Counted from the first letter of the stretch, positions 1 to 10,798 are shown. The stretch is 64,000 nucleotides of DNA from Rhododendron vialii (GCF_030253575.1 NC_080557.1:2475001-2539000); one strand, 5' to 3'. Translations and numbers: made by a program. The notes: a model not told the origin generated them from the sequence alone.

Positions 1-319
1 TGAAGTACTTTATTGCCAATTCAAACTACCATCTTATTGCATGATTATCACTACTTCACTAAGCTTAACATCTGAGATCCTCTGTCATGATTTTCCTTTC
101 TTCATTAAGCGTACTGTGTTTGATAGCCACATTGCCAGTGATAGTGATGTTATCATGTTGGTGGTAAGTAAGTTACGACAGCTGACTGATGTTGCTCCAT
201 CAACTCGAACCAGAGACTTTTCCCTCTAGCACTAAGGCCCTCCACGACCACTTAATACACATATGAATTTCTTGATTTCTGTTTAGGTTTTTCACTTCTA
301 GAATGCACAATTTTTGCAG
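1..319. other. intron of the MAT1-type gene (left edge)
   Basis: No coding exon is recognisable here. The next exon starts at 320 after a tttttgcag acceptor, so this stretch is most simply the end of intron 1 of the MAT1 gene. At 170-245 the minus strand shows a weak resemblance to tRNA-type A and B boxes (TAGTGCTAGAGG, then GGTTCGAGTTG), possibly a SINE scrap, but this is not strong enough to call. Confidence 0.4.
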
Positions 320-2011
320 ATTTAATAAAAGAGAGGAGGATTTCCCATCATTGAGAGAGTACAATGATTACTTAGAGGAAGTGGAAGATATGAGTAAGTT
401 AGTGTACATGTCCTCTATATTATAGTAGTTCGCTGTTTAGAATAAATTCTTTCCTTCTTCCAAAATCTTGGAGTGGTGTTTCTTGATTTGGCATATGATT
501 GTTACCTACTTACTGTTTTAAGAAGAGAAACTTCGTTTCGTCACCTTCACACTGAGGTTATGAGATCTTCATTATTCATATTTTTAGCCTGAACTATCCG
601 CTTCATCCAAAGAGTTTAGGTTTAGCTTCATTCTATTTGTCCTTTTGGCTGTAAACCTTATCTTACCCAACAGAAAATGGTTTCCTTTGCAGCGTTCAAT
701 TTGATTGAAGGAATAGATGTTCCTGCTATTGAGGCAAAAATTGCACAATACCAGAAAGAAAATGCTGAACAAATAATTAATGCTCAAGCCCGCAAGGTTT
801 GGTTTATAGCTAACTAAATTTCCTATCGTACTTTGCATTTATTCAATTTAATTTAGTTTATGCTAAAGGTGGTGATTTTGTGATATCAGGGGCAAAATTT
901 TTATGTACCCTTATTCTGATTTTTTTGACTATGACAGGCTGAAGAATATGCTGCAGCTTTAGCCGCAAGCAAGGGACACCATGATAGTGATCCAGTGAGA
1001 AAATTACGTGTATTACCATTTCTTGTCTTTAGTTACAGTGCCTGACTTAAGATCAAACTAAATTTCTAAGATTGCCCTAAGTTCAACTAGGTTAGCATCC
1101 TAAGGTGGGGGATTTCCCTATGTTTATTGTCAACCCTTAAACTAATTCATTGCTTCATATGCAATTATCCCTTGCATTCCGGCATTATTGATTAGCTTTG
1201 TCGTCAACTAATTTTGAAGTCTTCCTTGAGAGCTGATCATTTTGCATCGGTATTTAGAAACAAATAGCCGAATTGGAAAATAAAAATAAACAACTTCATA
1301 CATCTTCCAGTTACTACTATGGAGCCTGGAAACTTCCTAAATCTGCCTACCTATGTGTCTTGCAGATCCTTTATAACTGTGTGATTTCTTAAACTTGATG
1401 CAAAAAATGTATAACAATGTATAACGCAAACGTTTTAAAGATTCTGTGTGATGAGGAAATCCTATTTCAGCAAGGAATTTGTAGCTAATCGTTCTACAGA
1501 AAGGGAGCATTGATGCAAATACTTGCACCTCCAAGAAGTATAAGTGGTTTCATTTTGCAGAACCAATTCATCTCCCAATAAAGATGTTTTCTTACGCGAG
1601 CATGTGTATTAACACCTTCCTCACTGAGTACTACTTAAGCCTGCAATGATCCAATGTGCTTATTATGAAGGTGGATTTGCATCCTTACAACAATCGCAAT
1701 GATTCTCACCTATTTTCACCTCTACTTTGGTACAGACCACGAGCCAGAGCTTTCAAGGAGGTGTCGGTGCAGGTGCGCAAGGTTATTATGCCCCCGCGGT
1801 TGCAGGGGGGGCAATTGGGCAGCCACGGCCAACAGGCATGGCTCCACAGCCCATTCCTATTGGATTGAACCCGGACATGGATGCCTACAATTACGACAAT
1901 GAAGAAATGACGAGACTCAGAGCAGAGAGAGGTGGAAGGGCGGGAGGGTGGAGCTTGGAATTGAGCAGGAAACGGGCACTCGAAGAAGCCTTCTGTAGCA
2001 TTTGGATTTGA
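320..2011 (+). CDS. MAT1: MAT1-type CDK-activating kinase assembly factor (3' exons; 5' exon outside window)
   Basis: Four exons join in frame with GT-AG borders: 320-393, 693-796, 938-994 and 1736-2011 (TGA). They give about 169 residues: a start reading [20 protein letters not shown], then [33 protein letters not shown], and a C-terminus with [11 protein letters not shown] and [20 protein letters not shown], ending EEAFCSIWI. These are hallmarks of the short plant MAT1 proteins (Arabidopsis At4g30820). In animals and yeast MAT1 tethers the CDK7-cyclin H kinase to TFIIH; the plant family is assumed to do the same in the nucleus. The first 20 or so codons are missing only because of the window edge. 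Intron 3 (995-1735) is long and may hide a small exon. The neighbour downstream is the At4g30825-type PPR gene, the same order as in Arabidopsis. Confidence 0.9.
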
Positions 2012-2545
2012 GTGGATTCTATACTCTAGTTCATATGCTGCTTGGCTTTCTCCTTCAGATGAGAAGGTGACATTTTGGTCAGATTTCGATAAGTATAGCA
2101 GTGGAAATTCGTTTATGTTTTGGATGGTTATCAATTATTGTCATGACCATAGCCACAGAAATAAAAAGGCGACAGTCTGTGTAATGCTACATAACCATGT
2201 GTCAGTTGCATTTGGATTTTTTTTCTGGGCAAACAAAATGGATATGCAATTAGGCCTCTCATTGTACCCATCTGGAAGTATTATCCTCAGCATCACACAA
2301 TCATCAACAGAAGACCCCACTACACCTACAAGGGGACCGAAGTTTAGGTTCCACTAGGTGCTGTGAGCCAAAAGACTAGATTTTAACCCTACCAAGCTGC
2401 TACGAAGACTTGAATCCAAGCATTGATCGAAGAAATCCAAGTATTGATGTACGGAATGGGGTTGTAGCACTTGAATTTGACTGGTTATCTAGTTCACATG
2501 CTGCATGGTGGCTTGCTCCTTGAGATGAGAAGGTGGATTTTTTTT
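1994..2545 (+). repeat. partial direct duplication of the MAT1 stop-codon/3' UTR region
   Basis: Two imperfect copies lie about 470 bp apart: 1994-2076, covering the MAT1 stop region, and 2463-2545. Both run TGTAGCA(t/c)TTG, then a CTAGTTCA(t/c)ATGCTGC block, and end GATGAGAAGGTG followed by a T-rich stretch. The second copy has no coding context. It looks like an old local duplication of the 3' end of the gene. Confidence 0.7.
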
Positions 2546-2957
2546 TTGTTACGTTCTTAAATGACGTTAGATATAACTAGGTAAATGAATTTACACTTTG
2601 TATGATTACTACTTATTTCTTATGGGCTGTTATGTAAACACAAATAAATGAAAGAAAAGCCTTCACAAGTCTACTTTTTCCTTATTTTCTTGTATTTTTG
2701 TGTCTCTGGGTGATATCTTTTCTTTCTACTATTAGATTTGATCCCAAGAAGTCATCCATTTCAGTTGCTTTCTATTCATTTTTTAGTCCGGGCAAAATAT
2801 TTGTCTCAAGGACCTGGCTTCTTTAGGACCCAGCTTTTCTGCAATTTAATCTTGGTCGTTCATCTCAACAATCAATGGTTCAAATTTGTTATGGTAAAAC
2901 AATTTATTGGGTAAGATACTATTAACAAATCTAGATGATTGAAAAACACTCAAGGAT
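2546..2957. other. intergenic, no gene seen
   Basis: AT-rich spacer between the MAT1 3' region and the first tandem-duplication unit. No ORF, RNA gene or clear repeat was recognised. Confidence 0.5.
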
Positions 2958-3325
2958 GATTACAATCACTTGGACAGTCCCCTCTACCGTCCAGCTATGG
3001 AATGCAAACAAGCCATATTCTTGTTCCAACTACAAAGGAAAAGATGTAAACACAGTAAAGTCTATTAAGTGAGATATGATAACCTTTAACAGAACTGTGG
3101 ACCTTCAAACGGTTTTTTTTGTCATCATCCTTTTTCAATACTCAGACAAGTAATGGGGATTTTGTTGGTTTCATCCATGGGTTAAGAAAAGTGGCAAAAG
3201 AAAATTGTTTGCTTGGTATTTTCCCAATTTTAATGAAACCCATCTTTATTATCGTTTTAAATTCGCATAGTGGTTGTTCGAACAACCCCAATTTCAAAGA
3301 AACTCATCTTATCTTTTGGCAACAT

Positions 3326-3640
3326 TGAATTATACTTGGCCGCTTCGAATTGCACTTGGCCGCATTGAATTGCTCTTGGGCATCGAATTGCATTTGGCCA
3401 CATTGAATTGCTCTTGACCAAGAGCAATTCAATGCGGCCAAGTGCAATTCAATGCAGCCAAGTGCAACTCGACGCGGCCAAGTGCAAGTCGTAGTGGCCA
3501 AGTGCAATTCGATGCGGCAAAAAGTAATTCGATGCGGCAGAGAGCAATTCGATGCAGCCAAGTGCAATTCGTAGCGGCCAAAAGTAATTCGATGCAGCCA
3601 AGTGCAATTCGATGCGATCAAGTGCAATTTGATGCAGCAT
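3326..3640. repeat. 20-bp minisatellite that switches orientation at its centre
   Basis: About sixteen degenerate copies of a 20-bp unit of the type AAGTGCAATTCGATGCGGCC. From 3326 to about 3418 they read in the reverse orientation (GAATTGCACTTGGCCGCATT type); from about 3421 to 3640 they read forward. The switch is the palindrome around TTGCTCTTGACCAAGAGCAA (about 3409-3428). No equivalent array is seen at the matching place in unit B. Repeat-derived ORFs run on both strands and are not genes. Confidence 0.85.
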
Positions 3641-3660
3641 AAACCCTAAAAATGTTATAG

Positions 3661-3805
3661 CCGATACCCAGCGTTACCCGGCAACTTTTTAGCCATTTCC
3701 CGGCAACTTGGTAGATGTTACCCAACAATTTGGTTGCCATTACTCAGCAACGTTTTGGCTATTACCTAGCATTGCCAAGCAACTTGGTAGACGTTACCCG
3801 AACCT
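3661..3805 (+). repeat. second short degenerate repeat, CCCGGCAACTTGGTAG type
   Basis: Immediately after the 20-bp array lie six or so degenerate units built on acCCGGCAACtTggtAGatgtT (for example CCCGGCAACTTGGTAGATGT), spaced about 20-25 bp. It is distinct in sequence from the preceding minisatellite. Confidence 0.65.
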
Positions 3806-4109
3806 CGTTTTGCTTGACTGTTGTGATTTCCATTGCAAAGAGAGTGCTTGATTCTTCAACTGAATACTCTGAAAAAAGTTGGAATTTGGATCCAAAATTA
3901 ATGGCTTAGTATGAGCTTATCTAGCTATGTGATTATGCTCTTAAGCATTCTATTTATGATCTGTCTTTCATGCTTGTTTTCCTGGATCTAAGAGATTCTT
4001 ACACTAACTTATTATTTCCATTAATTTTCGAAAAGTATTTGCCTTGTAAAATATTTTTACACGTTAAATGATGCTAATAACCATTCAAACAATTCCAGAT
4101 AAAAATTCA

Positions 4110-4460
4110 CATTCAAATGAATCGAGCTGCTTGTGTCGTGGTTCGGCTTGTTAAGACTCGGTTCGGCTAAGCTCATTTAGTAATTATTTACCCGAGCTCG
4201 AGTTTTAGGCTCATTTATTAAACAAGAGGAACTTAATACTCAAAAGCTCGGCTCGGCTCGGCCCGGCTCGTCTTATAAACTCGACTCATTTAAAGAGACT
4301 CGTTAAGAAATTTAGTCAAGTTCGGCAGTCAGGTTTGACTTGTTAAGGGCTCAGCTTATTTGCAAAATGAACCATACGCGAGATCGAATTTTTTGATTGT
4401 TAAATAAACAAGTTGGGCTCGAATCCTATAAAGCTCAGCTCGTTTACCGGCAAATTACCG
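4110..4460. repeat. AGCTCGGCTCG-rich dispersed repeat, copy 1
   Basis: GC-skewed degenerate repeat full of (A)GCTCGGCTCG and GAGCTCGAGTTT motifs, with internal inverted character. The matching copy is at about 12665-12955, in the same relative place upstream of the second PPR copy, so it was present before the tandem duplication. The superfamily is not recognised. Confidence 0.6.
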
Positions 4461-4782
4461 CCCTAATTACATAGAGAATCCAGCCAAAAAAAAAAACTCT
4501 AGTAGTTAGAGGGTTGTCGATTAACGGTTATTTGCATCCACTGCTTCGAAGCTCATTATCTGAACTACCTCCTAATTTGCACAGGTATCACTTCTCTCTC
4601 ACTCTCTCACTAGGGTTTCATTTCCATCAATATCCCACATTCCATAACTATGAATTGCCAGAAACTCACTTCCTCTCACTACCTTTTGACCTCCAACTGA
4701 ATTACAACTAAATTACATTTGAGTTTCATGTAATTTCAGTGAATTTAATGCAACAAAGGTGCGATTTTCACCAGTCTATCCC

Positions 4783-7593
4783 ATGGCCTCTTTGAAATTC
4801 TCCGTCTCATTGGAGTCTAAGAACCCTAATTTCGCCATTGGCTCCTCACAACTATTGGGTCAGTGTTCAATTTCTGCGTTTACGGGTGGTTATGTTCATA
4901 TAACTGGTGTATATCTCATCAACACATTTAGCAACCTCAATAGAATTAGGGTATCTCGGGCTGATACCGCGGTATCAGACGATTCGGGTTCGAATGAAGT
5001 TGATAGTTCCTTTGATTGTTCAACTAAAGAAATGGGTATTGCGGGTTTGGTTTTGGGAAAAGGCTTGGGTTTTGGTAGGAAATTTAGTAAGGGTAGGAGA
5101 AATGTATGGCAACGGGTTCGGGGTGTGAAGAGAGTGAGGAAAGATGTGTATTTTAAATCTACTTGTGGAGGGAATGGTAGTGACTACAGCAAGGAACAAC
5201 AAAGTAAACCTATTGTTGTAGATGAGCAAAGTATTTCTGGCGTTGATGTTGATAAAGTTGGGGCTTTGAGTACCGAGCGTTGCAACTCTATCTTGAAAAA
5301 TTTGGAGAGGACTAACGATGATAGCAAAGCTCTGAAGTTTTTCGAGTGGATGAGAAGAAAGGGAAAGTTGAAGCAGAATGTAGCGGCGTATAACTTGGCT
5401 CTCCGGGTGGTGGGGAGGGCAAGGGATTGGGATCTAGCAGAGAAGATGATTCTTGAAATGACTAGTGAATCAGGTTGTGAACTCAACTTTCAGGTTTTCA
5501 ATACGCTTATTTATGCTTGTTCTAAACAAAGGCGCGTGGGTTTGGGTGCAAAGTGGTTCCGTATGATGTTGGAAAATGGTGTGCGACCTAATGAGGCGAC
5601 TTTTGGTATGCTTATGAGTCTTTGTCAAAAGAGTAGGAATGTTGAGGAGGGTGAGTTTACTTTTTCCCATATGAGGAATTTTGGAGTTAGATGTCAATCA
5701 GCATACTCTTCTATGCTGACGATTTATACCCGTTTGGATTTGTATGATAAAGCAGAAAAAGTGATTAGTTTCTTGAGAGAAGATGAAGTTGTCTTGAATA
5801 GGGAGAATTGGTTGGTCTTGATTAATACATATTGTCAACAAGGCAAGTTGGAGGAGGCTGAGCTTGTATTGGTTTCGATGCAAGAAGCTGGATTTTCCCC
5901 TAATATAGTTGTCTACAATATGTTGATCACCGGATATGGGAAGGTATCTAAGATGGAAGATGCACACCGCCTTTTCCATAACCTAAGAGCCATTCAAATT
6001 GAGCCTGATGAAACAACATACAGGTCCATGATCGAAGGGTGGGGTAGAGCCAATAATTACAAGGAGGCACAGTGGTACTATAAGGAACTTAAACGGGAAG
6101 GATTTCGTCCCAACTCATCCAACATGTACACAATGATCAATTTGCAAGCCAGAAATGGGGATGAGGGGGGTGCCCTTACAACACTTGAGGACATGATTAC
6201 AATGGGTTGTCAGTATTCTTCTATGCTTGGTATTCTTTTACAAGCATATGAGAGATATGAAAGGTTTGATAAAGTGCCTCAAGTTTTAGAAGGTTCCTTT
6301 TATGAACATGTACTGTGTGACCAAACGTCGTGCTCTATTCTGGCCGAGGCTTATGTGAAACACTCTTTGGTTGATGATGCAGTGAAAATTTTACAGAATA
6401 AAAAGTGGAAAGATCGGGGTTTTGAGGATAACTTGTACCATTTGTTAATATGCTCGTGTAAGGACATGGGTCATTTTAAGAATGCTATCAAGATATATAC
6501 CAATATGCCAAAATCTGATGAAAAGATAAATTTGCACATCATTTGCACCATGATAGACATTTACAGTGTTATGAAGCGGTTCACAGAAGCAGAGAACATT
6601 TATCTGAATTTGAAATCCTCAGGTATAGCCTTGGACTTGATTACCTTCAGTGTTGTGGTAAGAATGTATATCAAAGCTGGGAATTTAAAAGGTGCCTGTT
6701 TGGTTTTAGAGACAATTGACAAACAAAAGAACATTGTCCCTGATATTTATCTTATTTGTGACATGCTCCGCGTTTATCAAAAATGTGGCATGCTAGATAA
6801 CCTGAGAGATTTGTATTACAAATTATTGAGGTCTGAAATCACTTGGGATCAGGAAATGTATAAGATGGTGATAAACTGCTGTGCTCGTGCCTTGCCAATT
6901 GATGAGCTGTCAAGACTTTTTGATGAGATGCTTGATCGTGGTTTTGACCCTGATACTGTTACTTTCAACATTGTGCTTCATGTATATGGCAGATCCAAGC
7001 TTTTCAAAAAAGCTAGAAAAGTGTTATGGATGGCTAGAAAACGAGGCATGGTTGATGTTATCTCTTATAATACCCTTATTGCTGTGTATGGGCAACATAA
7101 GTACTTGGGGAACATGGCATCGATTGCCAAGAAGATGCAATTTGATGGGTTTTCAGTTTCTCTTCATGCTTACAATTCTATGTTGGATGCATATGGGAAA
7201 GAAGGTGAAATGGAGAAATTCAGGAGTGTTTTGCAGAGATTGAGGGAATCGGGTGCTGCTGCTGATCACTACACATACAATATCATGATTAACATATATG
7301 GAGAGCAAGGGTGGATTGAAGAAGTAGCTGAGGTGCTGATGGAATTGAAAGAATCTGGTATTGGGCTGGATTTGTGCAGCTATAACACGTTGATAAAGGC
7401 GTATGGAATAGCAGGAATGGTTGAAGATGCTTTGGGCTTGCTGAAGGGAATGAGAAAAAATGGGATAGAACCCGATACAAGGACCTATAGGAACGTTCTC
7501 ACTGCGCTGCAAAGGAATGATATGTTCTTTGAGGCTGTTAAGTGGTCCTTGTGGATGAAGCAAATGGGGTTGTCCCCTAATGTTTGTGGATGA
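4783..7593 (+). CDS. P-class pentatricopeptide repeat protein, At4g30825 type (BFA2-like), intact
   Basis: Single exon, 936 residues, close to the roughly 900 of Arabidopsis At4g30825. I chose the ATG at 4783 (MASLKFSVSLESKNP) because the second copy starts at the same ATG and the reading frame further upstream has only a GTG. Residues 1 to about 190 lack PPR motifs: a Ser-rich, acid-poor start consistent with a plastid transit peptide, then a basic stretch (RRNVWQRVRGVKRVRKDVYF). From about residue 195 to the end there are roughly twenty 35-residue PPR units with typical YNTLI, MI.GWG and Y..ML.AYGK signatures. There is no E or DYW domain, so it should bind organelle RNA rather than edit it. 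From memory, the Arabidopsis protein is BFA2, needed for the chloroplast atpH/F transcript; that role is inferred here. MAT1 lies upstream, as in Arabidopsis. Confidence 0.92.
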   Translation: MASLKFSVSLESKNPNFAIGSSQLLGQCSISAFTGGYVHITGVYLINTFSNLNRIRVSRADTAVSDDSGSNEVDSSFDCSTKEMGIAGLVLGKGLGFGRKFSKGRRNVWQRVRGVKRVRKDVYFKSTCGGNGSDYSKEQQSKPIVVDEQSISGVDVDKVGALSTERCNSILKNLERTNDDSKALKFFEWMRRKGKLKQNVAAYNLALRVVGRARDWDLAEKMILEMTSESGCELNFQVFNTLIYACSKQRRVGLGAKWFRMMLENGVRPNEATFGMLMSLCQKSRNVEEGEFTFSHMRNFGVRCQSAYSSMLTIYTRLDLYDKAEKVISFLREDEVVLNRENWLVLINTYCQQGKLEEAELVLVSMQEAGFSPNIVVYNMLITGYGKVSKMEDAHRLFHNLRAIQIEPDETTYRSMIEGWGRANNYKEAQWYYKELKREGFRPNSSNMYTMINLQARNGDEGGALTTLEDMITMGCQYSSMLGILLQAYERYERFDKVPQVLEGSFYEHVLCDQTSCSILAEAYVKHSLVDDAVKILQNKKWKDRGFEDNLYHLLICSCKDMGHFKNAIKIYTNMPKSDEKINLHIICTMIDIYSVMKRFTEAENIYLNLKSSGIALDLITFSVVVRMYIKAGNLKGACLVLETIDKQKNIVPDIYLICDMLRVYQKCGMLDNLRDLYYKLLRSEITWDQEMYKMVINCCARALPIDELSRLFDEMLDRGFDPDTVTFNIVLHVYGRSKLFKKARKVLWMARKRGMVDVISYNTLIAVYGQHKYLGNMASIAKKMQFDGFSVSLHAYNSMLDAYGKEGEMEKFRSVLQRLRESGAAADHYTYNIMINIYGEQGWIEEVAEVLMELKESGIGLDLCSYNTLIKAYGIAGMVEDALGLLKGMRKNGIEPDTRTYRNVLTALQRNDMFFEAVKWSLWMKQMGLSPNVCG

Positions 7594-9332
7594 AGCAACT
7601 GGAGTTGTTTCCATGTTTCTGCTCATTCTGCCTTTCAAAACTACTGATTGAATTTGCTTCTTGAACAAATTGAATCTTTTACTCCCATTGTAAGATATAT
7701 TTTACCTGACCTATGAAATATAACCCCAGAGTTTGTCTTTCCATTCTATACAACTGGGGGACAGGGCAATATTTTGATTCCCTAATTTTATTTCCGACCT
7801 GGAGCCAATCCTATGGATGTCATGAGCGGGTCTTGGCGGAGCTTGCGTCAAGTATGCAATGATACAAATTGGTGACAGAAGAACTGGTGCCATGTAGCAT
7901 TTTTATTTTTATTTTTCTTTCCATTTATAATGGCAACTCTCCTGCCTATCGCGGTGTTGTCTTATGAGAAAGTTTTGATTATAACCCTAATTATCATATG
8001 ACTTCGATTTGTAATTCATTGTGAAAATTAGCTCAGGCCACTCAGCTGCATAAATAAGCAATCTAGATCTGTGATTTCCAGTTAACTTAGCAACTTATTG
8101 CCACCAGAACATGGTGAAGGATTCTGTGAAAATCTTAAAAGATAGTCATGAGACAATTCACTGAATGTCATGCAAGATTTGGCACCTGGAGGCAGGGGCA
8201 GAAAACTGATAAAAATAGGGTTCTTTGCATAGTTTGGCAAATCTCTACTATTGTTTTCTCAGTTTCATGATTGTAGAAGTGGCCAGGGCCTAACTTGACT
8301 GCCTAGTGGTTTGGTTTGCCGAGTTCTGCTTTTGAACTTTAGGCTGGTCTAAGGTTCTGGTGTTTCTGGGACATTTAGTCTTGTGGTGAGGCTTCGCAGT
8401 CAAGTCAGTTATTGGTTTCTGGGGGAGTACCCCTTGCTCCTGTATGGGTTATGTTCTTCACTGAATTAGCTTGCCAAAAAAAGAGATTGGGCCACCAATA
8501 TTTTGCACTGAACTTTTGCGCAAAGTTAGAGTCTTGGAATACACGCTTAAAGTTATTCAGATGAACTTCCTCTTGAGTTGTACTTAGTTACTGACTAATT
8601 CTCATAAGCTACTCACTTCACTTGAGTTTTGCCTGTTATTTGAACTTCAGTTGGTTTGGCCTTCTTGCAGGCTGGGGGGACATTACATAGCATGGCTAGC
8701 TAGTCAGATGGTTTATTGGGCTCTTTAGAATACCAGGTTCTGTTAACCCTCAATAAACTTGTCATTTGTCTCAAGCCCGATGACCAGATTTCTCACACTT
8801 ACTTGACTTTGAGCTAAGCATTGTACAGTGATCTTTAAGTTGCTATTTACTTTCTCCATGTGGGTACTGGAAACTAGCGTTGCTTGCTATTTTATTCACG
8901 ACTTTTTTTTGTGCTTGGATTTTGTTCGTACAAATCATATGGGCACAGAAGTAACACATTTCTATGGGTGCTGGTAACCGGTGTCTTCATATTATACGTC
9001 TCTGCAATCCATATTATGAAGTGTTGCTGGATAGGAGAAACTTAACAGTGTTGAATGGAGAAAATCCCATTAAGTGTTGCAAATGAGAATCCTTTGAAAA
9101 ACTAATTTGATAGAGATAGGCATAACTTTTTTCCCCTATGGTGAACGGACCTAGTGATATTAACTGTGTGTTGATATTGTTAACCCGAATGCATGAATTG
9201 ATAGACGATAGGGAAGAAAATTTAATGCGAAGGAATTCAACAGAATCTGAGGAAGAATAAAATCTTTCAAGAAAGATTGAAATGAGTCAACTACATAAAA
9301 ATCCGATACCCATCACCCGTACTGAAAACAAA
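7594..9332. other. spacer between convergent PPR and RING genes, conserved in unit B
   Basis: No ORF of note. The whole stretch aligns by eye with 17239-18969 of unit B, with small indels only, so it probably contains the 3' UTRs of the two convergent genes plus unique spacer. No mobile element was recognised. Confidence 0.6.
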
Positions 9333-10225
9333 CTATGATTGTATTAAGGTAGCGCAAATAGATCTGCACAAGGGGCAGCGACTATCCTTTGGCAGCCACC
9401 GGAACAAACAATCTCTGTGAAAGATATGTGAACAAGGAGATTTCGCGACCGTCATCCCTCTTAATATCCCATCCAAACATATCGAACACACATCTTCCAA
9501 TTCATGACCATCAAATTCCTTCTCTTTCACCGCAACCTCAACTTGACTAAGCCCCTTGGGTTCCCCAGCGACTATCGGGATTATCGTAGAATCTCTTGGT
9601 TCTTCCAAACACGACCTTAAAATATCCCGAATCTCAACTTGTTCTTGATTAGACAATTTCCTTTGTTGCATCCGAGACCTTATTTCCTTCTTATATGCCC
9701 TAGCATTCCCAACTTTTCTTTTCTTTACGGATTCTGAACCTGTTGAAGCTTCGTGACGAGAATCTTTTTTTGAAGCATCGTCACGAGAATCTTCTGTTTC
9801 TTGTCTCTCTGATGAAAAGCCGGACGGTAAGTGCCTCTTCCTTGCACCGTTTGTCCTTTCGGGTACGGCAACATCTACTACAATAACGGGTATGGATTTT
9901 TTCAGGGAAGGCAGTGGTTGGATGTCGAAGTCGAAGCAACCGAGCAGGTATCCGGATACAGCTTCTCTCAGTTTGGCAATCGTGTCGTCCAAGTAGTCTT
10001 CTCTGCTTTTAATGGCCTGAGAAACCAGTTCTTTGATGGAGTCTCGATTCGATAAGTTTACAAGCTCGAACACTGACAATAACTCAGGTCGTTTTAAAGT
10101 AAAATTTTGTAAATTTTCATTGACGCAGAACAGGAACAATCCTTGCGATGATTCGACGTTCTGAACCTCCTCGTTCCACTTGAATACACGAACATTAAGG
10201 CTTTGCACCACTTCATTCACACTCA

Positions 10226-10229
<4 letters not shown>
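9333..10229 (-). CDS. RING-H2 finger protein, probable E3 ubiquitin ligase, intact
   Basis: Intronless minus-strand gene, 298 residues from the ATG at 10229 (MVSVNEVVQSLNVRVFKWNE). The ORF could extend upstream only through a GA microsatellite coding for Arg-Glu repeats, which is better read as 5' UTR. The C-terminal RING-H2 spans about residues 248-288: CSIC, 14 residues, CSH, HRDC, then RCPLC, that is C-x2-C-x14-C-x-H-x2-H-x2-C-x10-C-x2-C, with all eight zinc ligands present. A Lys/Arg-rich region (VKKRKVGNARAYKKEIRSRM) at about 180-200 could be a nuclear signal. The N-terminal half is not recognised. RING-H2 proteins usually recruit an E2 and transfer ubiquitin; the substrate is unknown. 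It is convergent with the PPR gene. A degraded duplicate lies at 18970-19839. Confidence 0.85.

Positions 10230-10291
<62 letters not shown>
10230..10291 (+). repeat. (TC)n microsatellite in the 5' leader of RING gene A
   Basis: About 31 perfect TC units start directly at the nucleotide before the RING gene ATG (GA repeat on the gene strand). The same repeat sits at the same place in unit B (19840-19908). Confidence 0.95.
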
Positions 10292-10293
<2 letters not shown>

Positions 10294-10695
10294 GTATTGA
10301 ATCTAGCGTTGTGGGTATGCATGTATATTTGTTGTCTATTTGTCTATATATGGAAAGACTTTCTTTAAGTGAAACCCAGTTGGGTTTGAGTTATGAACCT
10401 AGTTGAGCTCGGATTAGGAAACCTCGAAGGATGTAGTAACAAACAAGTATCACACGACGAATGTAAAACCAGTGACCGCTATTGGTCTCTTCTTTTCTTT
10501 TTTTGGGGTGAAAAAAATGTTGGCTTCAAGAGGGAGATCAGCCAACTGGCGGCCTTGGGTTTTCAAAATCTCTGGGCACGATTTTCAATAAATTTTTTCT
10601 ATGTATTTTTCTCTCCACTTATTATTCTTCAAAACTCAAACCGAATAGGATTAGTCCACGTGTTTTTACATTGATATGTAGGCTTGTAGCCACAA

Positions 10696-10798
10696 AATAT
10701 TTTGAAGGATTATGTGACCAAACTTGTAGCTTGTGAGAGGGATTCTTTTCTTTTCTTTATTTTTACTGGCGAATTTTCAAAGGTATCTCCAATCATGA
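10696..10798. repeat. truncated start of the D segment at the tandem-duplication junction
   Basis: AAAATATTTTGAAGGATTAT through TTTTCAAAGGTATCTCCAAT matches the first 100 or so bases of the D segment (20453-20560 and 45888-45985). The similarity stops at about 10798, just before unit B begins, so the tandem breakpoint lies inside D-type sequence. Confidence 0.7.

Larger units (their letters stand above)
2958..10798. repeat. tandem duplication unit A (intact PPR + RING genes)
   Basis: Unit A and unit B (about 10820-20560) are collinear. The shared left edge begins TTACAATCAC(t)TGGACAGTCC and continues with AAGCCATATTCTTG; it is followed by TTTTTACACGTTAAATGATG at about 4060 and 11355, a TCGAGCTCGG-type repeat, the PPR gene, a conserved 1.7 kb spacer, the convergent RING gene with its CT repeat, and a shared right end around AAAATATTTTGAAGGATTAT (10696, 20453). 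Unit A lacks the two large insertions present in unit B (11386-12665 and 13068-14243). Its genes are intact, whereas those of unit B are broken. Confidence 0.85.

Noticed and set aside
41..229. 62-codon ORF at the left edge
   Set aside because: Does not match the expected MAT1 first exon and has no splice-compatible end; treated as intron.
1656..2134. Several overlapping ORFs over the last MAT1 exon
   Set aside because: Shadows of the real exon 1736-2011 in other frames and on the other strand.
3326..3640. CRISPR-like array
   Set aside because: Units are contiguous 20-mers without unique spacers, orientation flips, and the genome is a plant nucleus.
3304..3642. Repeat proteins encoded on both strands across the 20-bp minisatellite
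   Set aside because: They follow directly from a 20-bp repeat lacking in-frame stops and change register freely; no start context, splice or family support.
4759..4782. Earlier start of the PPR gene at 4759
   Set aside because: The codon there is GTG; the ATG at 4783 is shared by both gene copies.
5020..7668. Minus-strand ORFs antisense to the PPR gene (and likewise 14762-17333)
   Set aside because: Mirror frames of a long repetitive coding sequence; no independent support.
10230..10322. N-terminal extension of the RING protein (Arg-Glu repeat)
   Set aside because: It is translation of the GA microsatellite; the ATG just after it gives a normal N-terminus shared with copy B.
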